Shown: positions 1-11,340 of the stretch, piece by piece
How positions within the stretch are numbered: position 1 is the stretch's first letter
How the letters are laid out: each line of letters opens with the position of its first letter
Notes under the pieces: model-generated
Databases searched by the model: none
What the model saw: the letters and a program-made list of their open reading frames with translations, nothing else
Told to the model about the DNA's origin: nothing
Made by a program: the position numbers and the translations under genes
Source: Myrmaecium sp. VS I D KN 1
Lineage: Eukaryota; Ascomycota; Dothideomycetes; Valsariales; Valsariaceae
Length of the DNA stretch: 64,000 nucleotides
Direction of reading: 5' to 3'
Assembly (NCBI GenBank): GCA_019775845.1
Contig: JADQAV010000002.1
Span: forward strand, 1,488,001 to 1,552,000

Positions 1-1824
1 CTCTGGCTCAAGATGTTTGATGTTTGGGTCAGCGGAGCTACTCGGGTCATCTGACCCGTTCAACTCAGCGCTCGCTCGTGAAGATCCAGTTGCCGAGTTG
101 ACTGGGCCAAGTTCAGCGGGGACATGTTTGGCCGTGGTCGGGATTAAAGCAATACCGTACCGTCAAGAGGCGCCGAAGAGGCTCGTACATTCCGGGTAGG
201 CTGGCTGATCGACAAGCCATAAAATCCGTACATACCAAGCGACCCTCAGTGTCCAAGGCTTGGGCTTTTCCTAAGCGGTACCTCTTCATGCGTCTGATGG
301 AGCAAGCATCGATGCGATTCTGGGAAACAGAAAGTGGGTGGACTCAACGCGATCACATCCATCAAGTTTACTACGTGCAGTGGTCTCGGGGACGGGTCCT
401 CGGCGCTAGTCTGCTATTTTTTGCTACTGGACGACAACCACTATCCCGTGTTTCGTTGATATTCTCCAATTGACACCATTGCGGCATCCTTTCGCTTAGG
501 GATTTTCTTCGGTGCCGCATCCCGCCTGTGCTACCCTTGCATGCCGTAGACGAACTCTTCGACGTCGCGAAATCAGTGCACCCATATTTGGCCTTTGGTT
601 GTATCAGCTAAAGTCATCAAAAAGAGGCTCCAATTGGCCGGCCGGCGGTGTCAGCGGATCGAGCCGTCAAGTGGCCCATAGAGTCGCAGGCCTCCGTGGC
701 GCATCGCGAGGCTTTCCTCACGGGGAGCAGCAAAAGGAGTCCCTGCAGACGAGCAGATGACAGACCCAGGCTCTGAGACATTGTCGTAAGTCACACAAGG
801 GCAATGCTCGCCCCGTCTGCTAAACCAGCCCGGTTCTGAAGACGTCAAAGGACTTCGGGCCGCACCATCCACCTCCAAAGCTCCAAGACAGCTTCTTTGG
901 AAAGCCAGAAGCGCTTCACAGAGATCCAGGATCCTTCCAACTACTAGCCGTGAGATGTCATGACGCATGCCATGACGAGGATGCAGACTCCTCAGCCTCT
1001 TCTTGCCTCCTCAATATACGCGTTAGGCTACGGTGTAGCACGCCTCATCCGTCCGTTTACCGCCGATAATCTCCGTTGTCTCTGCGCCGAAGCGATCTTC
1101 CATGGCGTGGGCGCGCTGCTGCAGGCAGCGGAGGCTTAGCCTTTGGGTGGCGCTGGGTGCGGAAGCGATGCAAGATACAAGCATGTATGGGCACGTAGAT
1201 CCGTCACGCTCAAAAAAAGAGCACGGGCAATGAAGAGCGGGAGCCAGTTTGCCCCCGGAGGCCGTCCCCGGCTATAGAAGGAACTGCGAGCTACCAGCCT
1301 ACTATTTGCCTGCCCTATTGCGCGCAGATCCCCGAGCAATTGTATTGTCGAGAGTTACGACAGTTGGTTGAACGACTGCCGAAGCATACGGTAGCGCGTT
1401 GCTAATATCGGAGACGGATGTGATCATCCAGGAAAGACATCCTCGATACGGAGGCTCGTCTACCTGCAGTGACCGTATCTCCGCCTCTCAACAGCTACAT
1501 CTTAATGTATACCGGCACTTGCGCAAATTCTATTCTACATTACTGCCCAATCCTCTCCAGCCGGACCGCCCAAGGGTCCACATTCCATTCCGCGGGCCAA
1601 TCTCCCGAGCTGCTGCCCGCTGCCATGCTCGTACGCTGAGTAGTCGACCTGCTCCACCCAACGAATGCGGCTGTCGGAAGACGAGATGAGGGAGGAAGGC
1701 AAGACGAATACAGCAGAGGCAGAGCTCCCTTTGGCCTTTCGGATGCTGCGGCAGCGACCAGGCTCGCTCCACCGCAGCGGCCATGGCAGCTTTGTAGAAG
1801 GGCTGAGCGGAGGAATCAGGCGAT

Positions 1825-1862
1825 GGGTGAATGGGTAAATGGGCAAATGGACAAATGGGCAG
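1825..1862. repeat. 8-bp minisatellite (GGGYRAAT-like), about 4.5 copies
   Basis: Consecutive imperfect copies of an 8-bp unit (gggtgaat, gggtaaat, gggcaaat, ggacaaat, gggcag) are read directly from the sequence. The repeat lies in gene-free DNA. Confidence 0.85.
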
Positions 1863-2098
1863 CCTGCCTGGATTGGTGGTGGTGATGCATTGGGGATGGC
1901 GCGCATGCAGGCATGATCCCTCAACTGCATCGGTCGAATCGGACGACTTGATTGGACGAGCGGACGCCGACCCTCCCTGTCCCCCTCCGAGCTCCCCCCA
2001 AATCCCTACTTTCCCCAGCTTCCGGATAGCCACACATCATCCATTCAAGCAGGGCCGGGGCGGAGGCGTCTGCGAGGAGTCCGCGGTGCGCGGTGGGT

Positions 2099-2145
2099 GC
2101 GCGATGCGCGATGCGCGGCGATGCACGATACACGATGCGCGACGG
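2099..2145. repeat. GC-rich GCGATGC-type tandem degenerate repeat
   Basis: Repeated short words (gcgatgc, gcgatgc, gcgatgc, acgatac, acgatgc) follow each other with small variations. It is non-coding, with no associated feature. Confidence 0.6.
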
Positions 2146-2844
2146 AGCTCGGTCGGCGAGATGGATCCCTTCCTTCCCGGCTACAACTGCCCTCTTGTTC
2201 CACCACCCTGCCATCTGCCACCTGCCACCATCCACACCCCCACGCCTTCTCCCATCTCATCTCCTTCCAAGCTCTAAGCCCACCACTACCGCCTCTCGCT
2301 CAGCTTCGCAGCCTTTCTCGCTTGGGATCCCGCGCCAGGCTTCCCTCCCGACATCGTGGGTCCCCGTTTCCGGAGGCAGGAAGGGAAGCACGGGCATCTG
2401 GCCGACCTGTTTTGCCAGGCCACCATGAGATTCAGAGAGAAATCGATGAGCCAAGGACGACCACTGCGGTGAGTTGCCGGCTACCTTGCTCCGTGACCAG
2501 CTGGAAGGCAGCCGTGCACTCACCTCACTACGCGATGGCGTCGTAGCATCATCATGTTGTTATCGTCTACCTTGCCTCACGCTTCGCAGCCAATCCGAGC
2601 GAGCCAAGGAAGATGGGAAACGAGATGATGGAAGCAGGGAAGAGAAAATATACAAGAGGAAATGAATGGGGAGCCTCTCTGGGCCGTTGTTGCATAAGGT
2701 CTGCAAGTTTTACATTATGCTGGCGATGGTCTGCGCAGGAGAGTCACTACCAGTGCGCCTTATTGTTTGGTTTCAACCTCTGGTGGGCGCAGTGCAAGAG
2801 TTATGGATAAGGTGAGTGGGACAAGAGCCGGACAACATCTACTA

Positions 2845-2930
2845 CTGTAGGTACTAGTGAGTTACAGTACCTATTAACAGATACAGTCAGGTATGTTGTA
2901 GGTACAGTAAGGTAGGTAGATAGTAGGTCG
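2845..2930. repeat. Cluster of GTAGGTA/TACCTA words
   Basis: Dense occurrences of gtaggta, gtacct and related words. The same motif family recurs in other intergenic parts of this window (5100-5330, 24400-24480, 47165-47295). I assign no function. Confidence 0.5.
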
Positions 2931-4070
2931 TTTCCCTTCCACTTCCCTTCCCACCTCGGCGGTAACTAGGTTGTTAGTCACTCACAGTCGGCTCGAGGCA
3001 GCCTGGAGACAGACCGACAAGGCGAATGGCATCAGCAGGCAGGAGTCGTCGAATTCCAATGCAGGTCATCTGCGCATGCTCGTAAAGCGGAAAGCGCCCT
3101 ACCCTTCCCAAGCCACCCACTTGTCTGGCTTTACATTACATCCATAGGAGTATGTAGCTACCGGGCCCATATGGACCCCCCCGCCTCCATCCATACAGAC
3201 GTCGTCCCTACATACCTCACCTACTGCCTACCTACTTCCCCTCCCACTCACTCCTTGCGACCATCTACCATTCACCACTCGCCATCCATCTTTCATCGTC
3301 CGGCTTGCTCGCACTTACAGGCCCCTAGTTGCTCCTCTCCGCTTCACACCCCTCCACCTATCGTCCTCTTGCATTTCCGTATTTATCCCCTCTCCCCGAC
3401 CAGGGCCCTCTCCCCCCCTCGCTACTGTCCGCTGCGAAGCATACTCCATACCATCCGTCTGCTCCTCCCTCCCGGTCCTGTGCCCACCCCCTCCGGCCCA
3501 CTCCTCAGGCTCATCAGACATACATACTAGTACATACATAGCCGTGCAGCCTATCCGACGCGTTCCCGGCAGAGGTAGCGCCCGCGGCTCCTAGGCCTTG
3601 TCCTGCCACTCCACTCCTCCACTCCACCCCGTCTGTGATCCACCTCCCAGCCTGACTGATAACGTCAAAGCCCGCTCAGGCTCCCCTCCATCCCCTCCCG
3701 ACCTTGTCACTGCCCGTTCGCTCGATTCCTCCCGTGGCTGGAGGGCCCTCTAGCCGCAGACGACGTTCGCGGCTCTCGAGTACATATTACGAGCGGCTTG
3801 CTATATTTCCAGTTGTCGCGCATCCTATAAGATTGCCCCTCGATTCGTTCTTCGGCGCAGGTGCCAGCTCTCTCCACTGGTTCGCGCGCTTCGCGGAAGG
3901 GAGCCCTTCGAATCAGACAGGGAGACCTGTTCGTTTCCTTTCCACGCTTCCACACCCCTCCCCCTTCCCCCCGTACCCGTCCCGTCCACCCTCTCGGATC
4001 GCCCTCCCATTCGGCTACCACCTCCCGTTGCTACTCCACTCTCAGCTCTCTCGTCGCGGGAATCTCGCCG

Positions 4071-4097
4071 GCCAGCCAGCCAGCCAGCCAGCCAGCC
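4071..4097. repeat. (CCAG)n tetranucleotide repeat
   Basis: About 6-7 perfect tandem copies of the 4-bp unit ccag/gcca in non-coding DNA. Confidence 0.9.
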
Positions 4098-5064
4098 GCC
4101 GGGTCACTCGTTGGTGCCCTTCCCGAAGCACACACGAGGAGCCTACCTTACCCGTCGCCTACTTGACCCTTACCGCTACCCTCCCGAACCCTCCCATACG
4201 GGCACCACCGACCAGGCAGTCTATCCGCTGTCTGTGGCTGCATCGCATCGTTCACTTACGGCGACGCTACCTAACCTCTGTGCTGGACCCGCCCGCGGTT
4301 GGCAAGAAGAATAAGAGCAGGGTACGCAAGCAAGCAAAATCCATTTAGCGGATTTGGTGTCATACACTCATAGTACGTGCCCGCTCCGCTCTGGACGCGT
4401 CTCTTTCATTCTTTCTCCGCCCTCGCGTTCCGCATGTTCTTCTGGTGCGGGCAAACGAATGCCGTCACGATCACCTGTCCTTCCTTCTGTAATGTGTGAG
4501 TGTGAGTAGCACCTCGTAGTGAACCACTTCCTTTGCGACCGGCACTGCTGTTATCACCATCATCTGGAGCAGGGAATGGGTCAAGGTGCGTGAATGAGCG
4601 CGCGACCGTGCTCGGGCTCCTGCGGTCAATCACGTCCGTCCGCGCCATGCACGGGCGGACGCGGATGGAAGGGAAGCGCGTCTTTTCCGCCTAGGGCCCC
4701 GCCCAGAGTGATCATTACCTTACCATGCCTACACCTATTACTTACTGTACATACCGACGCATGAGGCTAACAGCTCCGGCTCTCCTTGACCGCAGACCGG
4801 GATCGCCAACGGATCCGTCACGTTCCAGGTCGGCTGCAACAGACCGGAAAACCAAGGCAGCAGTTGGTTTGCCGGTGCACGACCATCGATCTCTCGTAAT
4901 CATCATCATCGAATCGGTGTGGCGTCGTTGCTGCACCGTCGCGGTTACGTAGCAGGAGAGCAGCTAGAGGGAACTTACCGGCCATCTTCCTAAATTACCA
5001 CTTGCACCTTGGCTGAATCGCGACTAAATTAGGTACTCAGTTCGGGGTACCTCGCTCACCCTCG

Positions 5065-5085
5065 CTCTCTCTCTCTCTCTCTCTC
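5065..5085. repeat. (CT)10 microsatellite
   Basis: An uninterrupted CT dinucleotide run about 1.1 kb upstream of the RSC7-family start codon. Confidence 0.9.
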
Positions 5086-5354
5086 GCTAACTGACTGGTC
5101 CTGGTAAATACCACCGGCTACTACTACTAAGGTACCTACCTTTAAATTACCTCCTCTATTCAATTGATTTGATCTTAAGGGATCCGAAACGGTTATCCAG
5201 TTGGTTCGATCGGGTCAGAGTCAGCTCGTCGTCGGGCGCGTCGATGCCCAGGCAGTCCAAGCTTCGCTAACGCGCAGCTGGTCGGGAGCATAAGGTACTC
5301 CTACTTACCTAGCTGAGCTTTGCCCTTTACCTAAGGGACCTTAGTGCCGGCTGG

Positions 5355-5438
5355 TCCTCTTTCCCTCCCTCCCTCCCTCCATCCCTCCCTCCCTCCCTCC
5401 CTTCCCTCCCCTTCCCTTCCCTCCCTCCCCTCCTCCTC
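5355..5438. repeat. 84-bp homopyrimidine tract, (CCCT)n-rich
   Basis: A nearly pure pyrimidine run on the + strand, broken by a single A near 5381, built mainly from ccct/tccc units. Mirror-symmetric polypurine-polypyrimidine tracts like this can form triplex (H-DNA) in vitro. It lies about 0.7-0.8 kb before the start codon at 6164, so it may be promoter or leader sequence. Confidence 0.8.
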
Positions 5439-5573
5439 GTTCGCCTCGCCTCACCCGCCCGCCCGCGCCCGCCCAACTTCGTCATCGTCCGACCGTCCCA
5501 GCTCTCGTCGGGTTTTTTTCTTGTCGCCTGTGGAACTTTGCGTCTCCCGCGACCTTGCAGCACCGACCGACGG

Positions 5574-5600
5574 CCAACCGCCAACCGCCAACCGCCAACC
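5574..5600. repeat. (CCAACCG)n heptamer repeat
   Basis: Four tandem copies of a 7-bp unit, followed by looser ccaccatc-type repetition to about 5665. Confidence 0.85.
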
Positions 5601-5682
5601 ATCTTCCACCTTCCACCGTCCACCATCCACCATCCATCCGCCAACTACCAACCACCAACGGACGGCCAACAACCGCGAGCCA

Positions 5683-5683
<1 letters not shown>

Positions 5684-5722
<39 letters not shown>
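5684..5722. repeat. (AC)19 microsatellite
   Basis: An uninterrupted AC dinucleotide run of about 39 bp. It explains the poly-Thr/His and poly-Val/Cys open frames seen on both strands here, which are therefore not genes. Confidence 0.95.
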
Positions 5723-5723
<1 letters not shown>

Positions 5724-6163
5724 CCCGACCGCCAAACCACCACGCAGCCAAACAGGCCGACCGCGCCCGTCCAGCACACCGCATCCCCAACCTGCATCCG
5801 CCTTCCGTCCATCGCTGTCTCTCCCGCTGCCAGGGTCGCTCGTTCGGCTGCGAGATCGAGATTAACTGTTTGTTGATCCGACCCTGCCACCGCCCTGCCG
5901 TCGGCATCTTGCAGCTGTCGCGCATCTTTCCCCCCCTCCGTCTTCTTACGACGTCGCCCCGGCCGCGTGGGATTCACCCGCAACACCATCCCACTTCTTT
6001 CTCGACCCCGATTGCTCTCTTACGCCGCCACACCACACACGCACACATACCACACACCCACCCGTTACCTTCCTGCCGCCTTCCCGCCGCCGAAAGATCC
6101 TCTTGGCTGACCTCGGTCTGAGCTGGATCCGTCTTGTCGCCGGAAGCTCCTCCTTCCTTGAAC

Positions 6164-8426
6164 ATGTACTCGACGTCGCACCCGACCCAGGCGTCATCAA
6201 ATGGTGAATCGGGAAACGGAATGATGGATGGTTCAGGTACGATCAACCCGGCAACCCTCAATCCTGGAGGTATATACCCCTTGAATTTCCTTTCCCGTCG
6301 CGACCGCGCATCCGTCGCCCGGATCGCTCGGCGACCAATGGAGCGTCTCAGTTAGCTTCGTCGCATGTATAACATAGTCATACACTCGTCCCGCTGCCCA
6401 GCAAACAATCCCTTCGATCACGCAGTTGGCTGATTTGATCTTTCCTTCGCCCGCAGTGCTCCCGAGTCCCGCGTCTACAACCGCGTCGCACCCAGGTCAG
6501 CGAGGTGTCAAGCGAAGTCGATCGCCTGACGTATACGGAGATGCAGGATCAGGCGAGAGAGGAGACGAAGGTGCGCTGTCGCAATCGCTGCGATGCCGAC
6601 ATGGTACGACTGACGCGTCTCTGAACATAGATGAAAGCAAGCCGCGAAAGCGCGGTAGGCCGCCGAAGACGAAGATACCTGAGAGCCCGCACTCATCCAC
6701 GCAGCCTTACCACCAATCCGTACCACCACCACCGGTGCAGACACCCCAGCTGAAAGGGCAAGCCGTGCCCCGTCCCTCGCCGGCACAAGCATCTCCGTCG
6801 AAGTCCACGCCCACCAAGTCTTCCGTGATCAAGGCGCTTCCGACCGTGAGAGATCATACCACCGATCAACTGAATCCAGAACAGGACGAATATATTCCAC
6901 GCGAGTTCGACGAGGCGGGTGAAAAGAAAGTCACCCCCACAGGTCATCTCTTGGACGGGCGGGAATACCGTTGCCGAACGTTTTACGTGCCCAACCGAGG
7001 CGAAAAGCTGTTTATGCTTGCGACCGAGTGCGCTCGCGTCTTAGGCTACAGGGACTCCTATCTGCTGTTCAACAAGAACAAATCGCTCTACAAGATCATC
7101 GCGACGCAGGCCGAAAAGGACGACCTCATCCAGAAGGAGATCCTGCCGTACTCTTACCGGTCGCGGCAGATAGCGATCGTCACTGCGCGCTCCATGTTTC
7201 GACAGTTTGGAAGTCGAGTCATCGTTAACGGAAGACGGGTACGCGACGACTACTGGGAAAGCAAGGCACGCAAGCAAGGATTCACTGAGGAGGACGCTGC
7301 GGGCGAGAAACGTCCAGGAGCCGCCAAGCAAAGAGAGGCAGCGGCAGCGGAGGCCAGCCACGCGCATGCGCTCACCTCGCTCCCTCACGGTGAAATCATT
7401 TACAGCAATGGGCCGACCAATTTTGACGGGCACCACGGTATTGGTGGGATCAACCCGGCCACGTTGGCCCCTCTGCCAATGATCAACCTGGCACCCACGG
7501 ACGACTTGCGGCCTCGGGATTACGGAAATGTACAACGACCTCGCCATGAAATATCCGGTCCGGCCTATCAAGATCGCATCCAGCCTGCCGGCGCCAACGA
7601 AATTCTTAATCAAGCAGCGCAGACGGCCGATTTTAACAAAGCTCTCGGGCAGCAACGGGCTAACCGTTCCAAGTACCTCGACGATTACTGGAAGCGACCT
7701 CACGAGCCTCTAGCGAGCACACCGTCCCGCCAAGGCACCGCTGAGGGCGAGAGTGTCCCTCCGGTCTCACAGTCCCCGCAGTTGTCGGCCAATGCGTCAG
7801 CAATCGGCAGCGGCCATCAGAACATCGTTTCTCAGACTCCACAGACGCAGTCGCAGCTGATGACACCGCAAGCCTATCCTCCGCAGCCACATGCGCAAAG
7901 CTCCATGCAGACTCCGCTCCGACCCATGCATCAGCCTATGCGCCCGGACCAGATGCATCAGAGGTCTCCGAGCATCGGCATGGGCCCTCAGGGAGGAGGC
8001 CCCGTTCAGCCTGCTGCTTATGGATATCCGCAGAATCAGATGTGGGGGCCGCCGCCGCCGCAACACCCGTCGCCGCTCCCGCAGCATCACAGCTTGCATC
8101 AATACGCTCAGCAGCAGACGCAACATCAACAGCAGCAACAGCAACAACAGCAACAATCTCCACACCCGCAACCGTCACCTCTACATGCCCCACCCCAGCT
8201 TCATCATCCTCAAAGTAGCGGGTCCATGCACGGTGCGCCCATGCAATATCCCACGATAAGCGGAATGAGCAACGCTGGCTACCCGCCGATGAGTCGGAAT
8301 CCCTATCAACCGAGCCCTACGCCGCAGCAATTCATGCAGAGCTCGGCAGGGCAACAGCCGGGCTTGCAGGGGTGGGCTCCTGGCCCGCCAGCTCAAGGAC
8401 AGCAGCAAGGGTGGCAAGGTTTCTAA
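6164..8426 (+). CDS. RSC7/Swp82-family chromatin-remodelling complex subunit
   Basis: Two exons, 6164-6269 and 6457-8426, with a 187-bp intron (GTATAT donor, CCGCAG acceptor) that joins in phase, giving about 691 aa. Residues about 185-309 match the conserved core of the RSC7/Swp82 (Npl6) family, with GREYRCRTFYVPNRG, a GYRDSYLLFNKN segment and an ARSMFRQFG stretch; these proteins are subunits of RSC/SWI-SNF nucleosome remodellers in the nucleus. Residues 97-106 (KPRKRGRPPK) form an AT-hook-like DNA-binding motif. The C-terminal half is Pro/Gln/His-rich and disordered, with a glutamine tract at about 587-602 encoded by mixed CAG/CAA. The start is the first ATG in frame with the spliced product. 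The 6.1 kb upstream is gene-free and pyrimidine-rich near the gene. Family assignment is strong; which complex uses it is inference. Confidence 0.9.
6270..6456 (+). other. Intron of the RSC7-family gene
   Basis: GT at 6270, AG at 6455-6456. The phase-1 exon end (one base, g) plus tg restores the frame. At 187 bp it is the longest intron in the window; most others are 50-70 bp. Confidence 0.85.
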
Positions 8427-9428
8427 GCGGAGGATGACCCCGTGGCGGCGTTGCGCGCCGATCATCTCCGGCCTTCAACCGCACACGCACAGTATCTATG
8501 CACAAGGAGGATGTCAGCACTCGGGAAGGATCAGGATACTCGGACATCACAACGGCCGGCGCGGCGTGGTTGTTGTCGATCGTGGTCATCACCATGGGTT
8601 ACTCTGTCCGGGGAGTCAGAGGCTGGGCTGGGACCAAGTTCTCTACTCCCTCAGTACATGGACACCGCAATCTTTCACGTTCGACATACACGTCCCGCTG
8701 TATCATCTGGATTTGGTTCCCACTTCTCCCATACCCTGTATTTTATGTGCAGCAGAGACGCACTTTTACCTGTTTTTATCTTCTCTATCATCATCAGTCG
8801 CTGGGAATCTTTTTACGTTGGGTTTTTTTCACTTTCTCTTTCTCCTTTTTAATACGTTCCGTCTGCATTCATCTACTTCTTCGGTATATCTCTGTGTTTC
8901 TCTTGCTTCTGCTGACTCCATTGTTTTCTCATGCTCACGAGATTCAGTGCCTCGCGCATTACAACCTGGTGATGATGACCGCACACGCTTGACAAGACTG
9001 AATCAATTAAATCTGTAGCATGCGTCTCGTCCTCTTTCCTTTTTTTTTCTTTCTTTACGGCGTTTATCCGGTCCGTTTTCATTATTCTTTGGCCACGTGG
9101 GAAGGGTGGGCTGATCCGGTGAAAGAGGCATATACGTGATTCCTTCTCATCGTCGTCATGCACCGACGGGATTTTCCTCTCGGCTCATCACCTTCATATC
9201 CATCCATAGATTCAAGAGGGGAGGGGCTTTTTTCCGGTAGGGCAGCGGAACGGAGTGCCCTGGGAGTGGCCCGCCTCTCTTTTCTTTCGTTTCGTCTCCT
9301 ATCGAAAAATCTGTCTGCCACATCTTTAACAATGTCATGTTCCTCCAATTGCTCTTCTTTCCTCGGGCCTCTGGCGCAACCCCCTGCGTCACGCCGGCTT
9401 CCACCACGTCCACAATTGACCCGACTCG
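8427..9428. other. Convergent 3' intergenic region
   Basis: This lies between the 3' ends of the RSC7-family gene and the tocopherol-cyclase-like gene. It is T-rich on the + strand, with a run of about nine T near 9040, fitting 3' UTR and polyadenylation sequence. No gene seen. Confidence 0.6.
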
Positions 9429-10778
9429 CTAATTCCGCCCTTTCGCCGTGCCCGCCTCGCCGTAATACCCGCCGCCGAACTCCAAGCTCGCGTTCTCGAA
9501 GACGTCGTGGGCCACCTCCGTCCACCGTCCCGCGCCGAGCAGCCAGCTCACGAACCGACCTGGCCAGGCCCACCATTGCCGGTGGCCCTCGTCCTCCTCC
9601 AGCCACGCCCAGCCGCACTCCCACTCCCACTCCCACGCCGTCGCCTCGACGCGGGCCGCGAAGCTCTGGCCCAGGAAGTTCGTCCGGTGCCCGTCCGGGA
9701 AGGGCGAGGCGAGGCCGAAGAAGCTGCCGGCCGGGCCGGTCGCCCGGACGCGCAGCCGGCGGGACGCGGGCACGGTGACGGTCAGGTCGAAGGACCGGTC
9801 GGACCAGTGGGGCATGGCAGCGGCGAAGGGAGAGATGGTGTGGCCGCCGAGCGGGAAGGCGAGGGTGAAAGGTGGGCGGAAAGTGAAGGTGCGGGTGGCG
9901 TCCCCGCCGCCGCCGCCGCTGCTGCCGTCGCGCCGGGGCTGCCACTGCAGCAGGTAGGCGTCCAGGCCGAGGATGCGGCCGCCGGCGAGGCAGATATGGG
10001 CCTCGTTCTGTGCGTCGCGCGCTTGGATCCAGATGTGCGCGTCCGGGAAGGAGGACGCCCAATTCTTCTCTTGGTGGACGGTGGCGGTGCCGCGACGGTC
10101 GTGGGGATGTAGGGCGACGCCGGCGGGGGGCGAGGGGTCATCGCGGTCGTCGACCGTTCTCTCCTCCTCCTCCTCCTCCTCCTTCTTCTTCTCCTTCGCC
10201 GCTTGCTGCTGCTCGGCCGGGTCGGGGATGGTGAGGTCGAAGTCGGCGACGGAGCCGAGGCTGTGGACGTGCCAGCGCAGAGGAAGACAGGTGCCCAAGG
10301 GCGGCAGGGCGAGAGGCCCCTCGGGCGTGTCGAGGATGGGAAACCGCGCGGCGGGGTCCCAGGGCACGCGCGTGCCGGGCCGGGTCCGGGCGTGGAAGGT
10401 GAAGTGCGGCGGGCATCGGAGGTCGTACGTCGTCGTCCCGTCGGCGTCGACGTGCATGTACCCCACGTTCGGGATGCGCAGCTCGAAGGCGTGGTCCGGT
10501 CCCGTGTCGGGGATCCGGTGGATTTGCGGCACCCAGATTTCTTGCTGGTAGATGGGCGTTGGTGGGTGGGCGGGCTCGATTGTGGCGGTGGTCGGATTTG
10601 ACGATCCTATCGTCCGCGTCCGGCTCCCGGGCACGTAGGTGAAGGAGAGCATGTGCGGCAGCGTCGGGGCGGCGGGCACGCTGCAGATGATCAGGGCGAG
10701 CTTCGCGCCGGAGGGGAGGTCGAATTTGCTGTAGTATCCCTCGAACGCGGCGGAGGGGTGGGGGGCGAAGTGTTGCAT
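9429..10778 (-). CDS. Tocopherol-cyclase-like protein
   Basis: A single uninterrupted frame of 449 aa starting at an ATG (10778). The sequence resembles the tocopherol cyclase family (Pfam Tocopherol_cycl). The N-terminus has HFAPHPSAAFEGYYSKFDL, the segment around residues 237-250 reads EKNWASSFPDAHIW, close to the family signature, and the C-terminal half is beta-rich with AHICLAGGRI and FPLGGHTISPF. In plants and cyanobacteria the enzyme closes the chromanol ring of vitamin E. Fungi are not known to make tocopherol, so the substrate here is unknown; a lipocalin-like lipid-binding role is possible. Residues about 194-207 are a Lys/Glu run from a trinucleotide repeat, an insertion in the middle of the fold. 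I see no signal peptide. Assignment is from remembered family motifs. Confidence 0.6.
   Translation of the reverse strand: MQHFAPHPSAAFEGYYSKFDLPSGAKLALIICSVPAAPTLPHMLSFTYVPGSRTRTIGSSNPTTATIEPAHPPTPIYQQEIWVPQIHRIPDTGPDHAFELRIPNVGYMHVDADGTTTYDLRCPPHFTFHARTRPGTRVPWDPAARFPILDTPEGPLALPPLGTCLPLRWHVHSLGSVADFDLTIPDPAEQQQAAKEKKKEEEEEEERTVDDRDDPSPPAGVALHPHDRRGTATVHQEKNWASSFPDAHIWIQARDAQNEAHICLAGGRILGLDAYLLQWQPRRDGSSGGGGGDATRTFTFRPPFTLAFPLGGHTISPFAAAMPHWSDRSFDLTVTVPASRRLRVRATGPAGSFFGLASPFPDGHRTNFLGQSFAARVEATAWEWEWECGWAWLEEDEGHRQWWAWPGRFVSWLLGAGRWTEVAHDVFENASLEFGGGYYGEAGTAKGRN
10161..10193. repeat. Coding (TCC)n/(TTC)n trinucleotide repeat
   Basis: A tandem tcc run grading into ttc encodes the Glu/Lys tract of the minus-strand tocopherol-cyclase-like protein. 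It is in frame and so length-polymorphic without frameshift. Confidence 0.85.
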
Positions 10779-11340
10779 CTTTTCTTCTTTCTTTTTCCCT
10801 CTATTGCGGTTGTGTTTGTCTGTCTCGTTTCTATATTGGTTGCCAGATAGCTTAATAGTATTTTCCTTTTTCTATATCCGTCTGGGGATAGGCTGGCTAA
10901 ATTGATATTTATAACTTGAATGGTTGAAGAAGAAGAAACAAAGGGACGGCGGGAGTTCCCTTGCATGATGCCGGGCCAAGGGTCTCGGTGATGACGTCGT
11001 TGATGGAGAGCGTTGTGATTTGTCCCCTCTCCTCGTGTGAATTCGCCTTGTGCGGCTCTTGGATCATCGACATCTCATATCACAAGTACCGACTTAAAGC
11101 TTGAACGGCCCTCGAACGCGCGCATCTTGGTTTCTTCTGGCGAGAGATAGTAGCCTTAAATAAGGCTCTCGGAGCGATTATACGTCCATTCCTTTATCAT
11201 GTATTACTGTACAGTGGAGTGTCTACTAGTATCTACATTAAATGTACTGTATCTATGATTACACGTCGTGTGTGACAATGAATCCCGAGAATGTGTGTCG
11301 TAAAGTAGTACTATACCCAGGTACCTGCTCGATTCTTGCC
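10779..11340. other. Intergenic, upstream of tocopherol-cyclase-like gene
   Basis: Contains the promoter of the minus-strand gene starting at 10778 (an A/G-rich stretch on the coding strand just upstream) and the 3' flank of the Fpg gene. The GTACTGTA words near 11205-11250 are only weak patterns. No gene seen. Confidence 0.5.

Larger units (their letters stand above)
1..6163. other. Gene-free 6.1-kb region upstream of the RSC7-family gene
   Basis: I see no supportable gene here. Open frames exist (for example 3704-4348 +, 1530-2033 -, 5555-6121 +), but they are low-complexity, Pro/Ser/Arg-rich or made of simple repeats, and none shows a recognisable domain or spliceable structure. The last kilobase is strongly pyrimidine-rich on the + strand, as fungal promoters and 5' UTRs often are, and runs into the first exon at 6164. 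The region carries many short tandem repeats, listed separately, and clusters of GTAGGTA/TACCTAC-type words near 2845-2930 and 5100-5330. Part of it is probably the promoter and leader of the downstream gene; the far left could belong to a gene outside the window. Confidence 0.6.

Noticed and set aside
3704-4348. 214-codon plus-strand frame in the gene-free left region
   Set aside because: Pro/Ser/Arg-rich, includes the (CCAG)n repeat as Pro-Ala-Ser-Gln units, and has no recognisable domain or conserved pattern.
5195-5225. GGTTCGATC resembling a tRNA B box
   Set aside because: No matching A box or acceptor stem nearby, so not a tRNA gene.
5344-6121. Several overlapping frames on both strands of 100-190 codons
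   Set aside because: They are generated by the CCCT, CCAACCG and AC repeats and translate to poly-Pro, Thr-His or Val-Cys runs.
9082-10062. 326-codon minus-strand frame overlapping the tocopherol-cyclase-like gene
   Set aside because: It is a different frame of the same GC-rich DNA, Arg/Pro-rich, and lacks family motifs that the other frame has.
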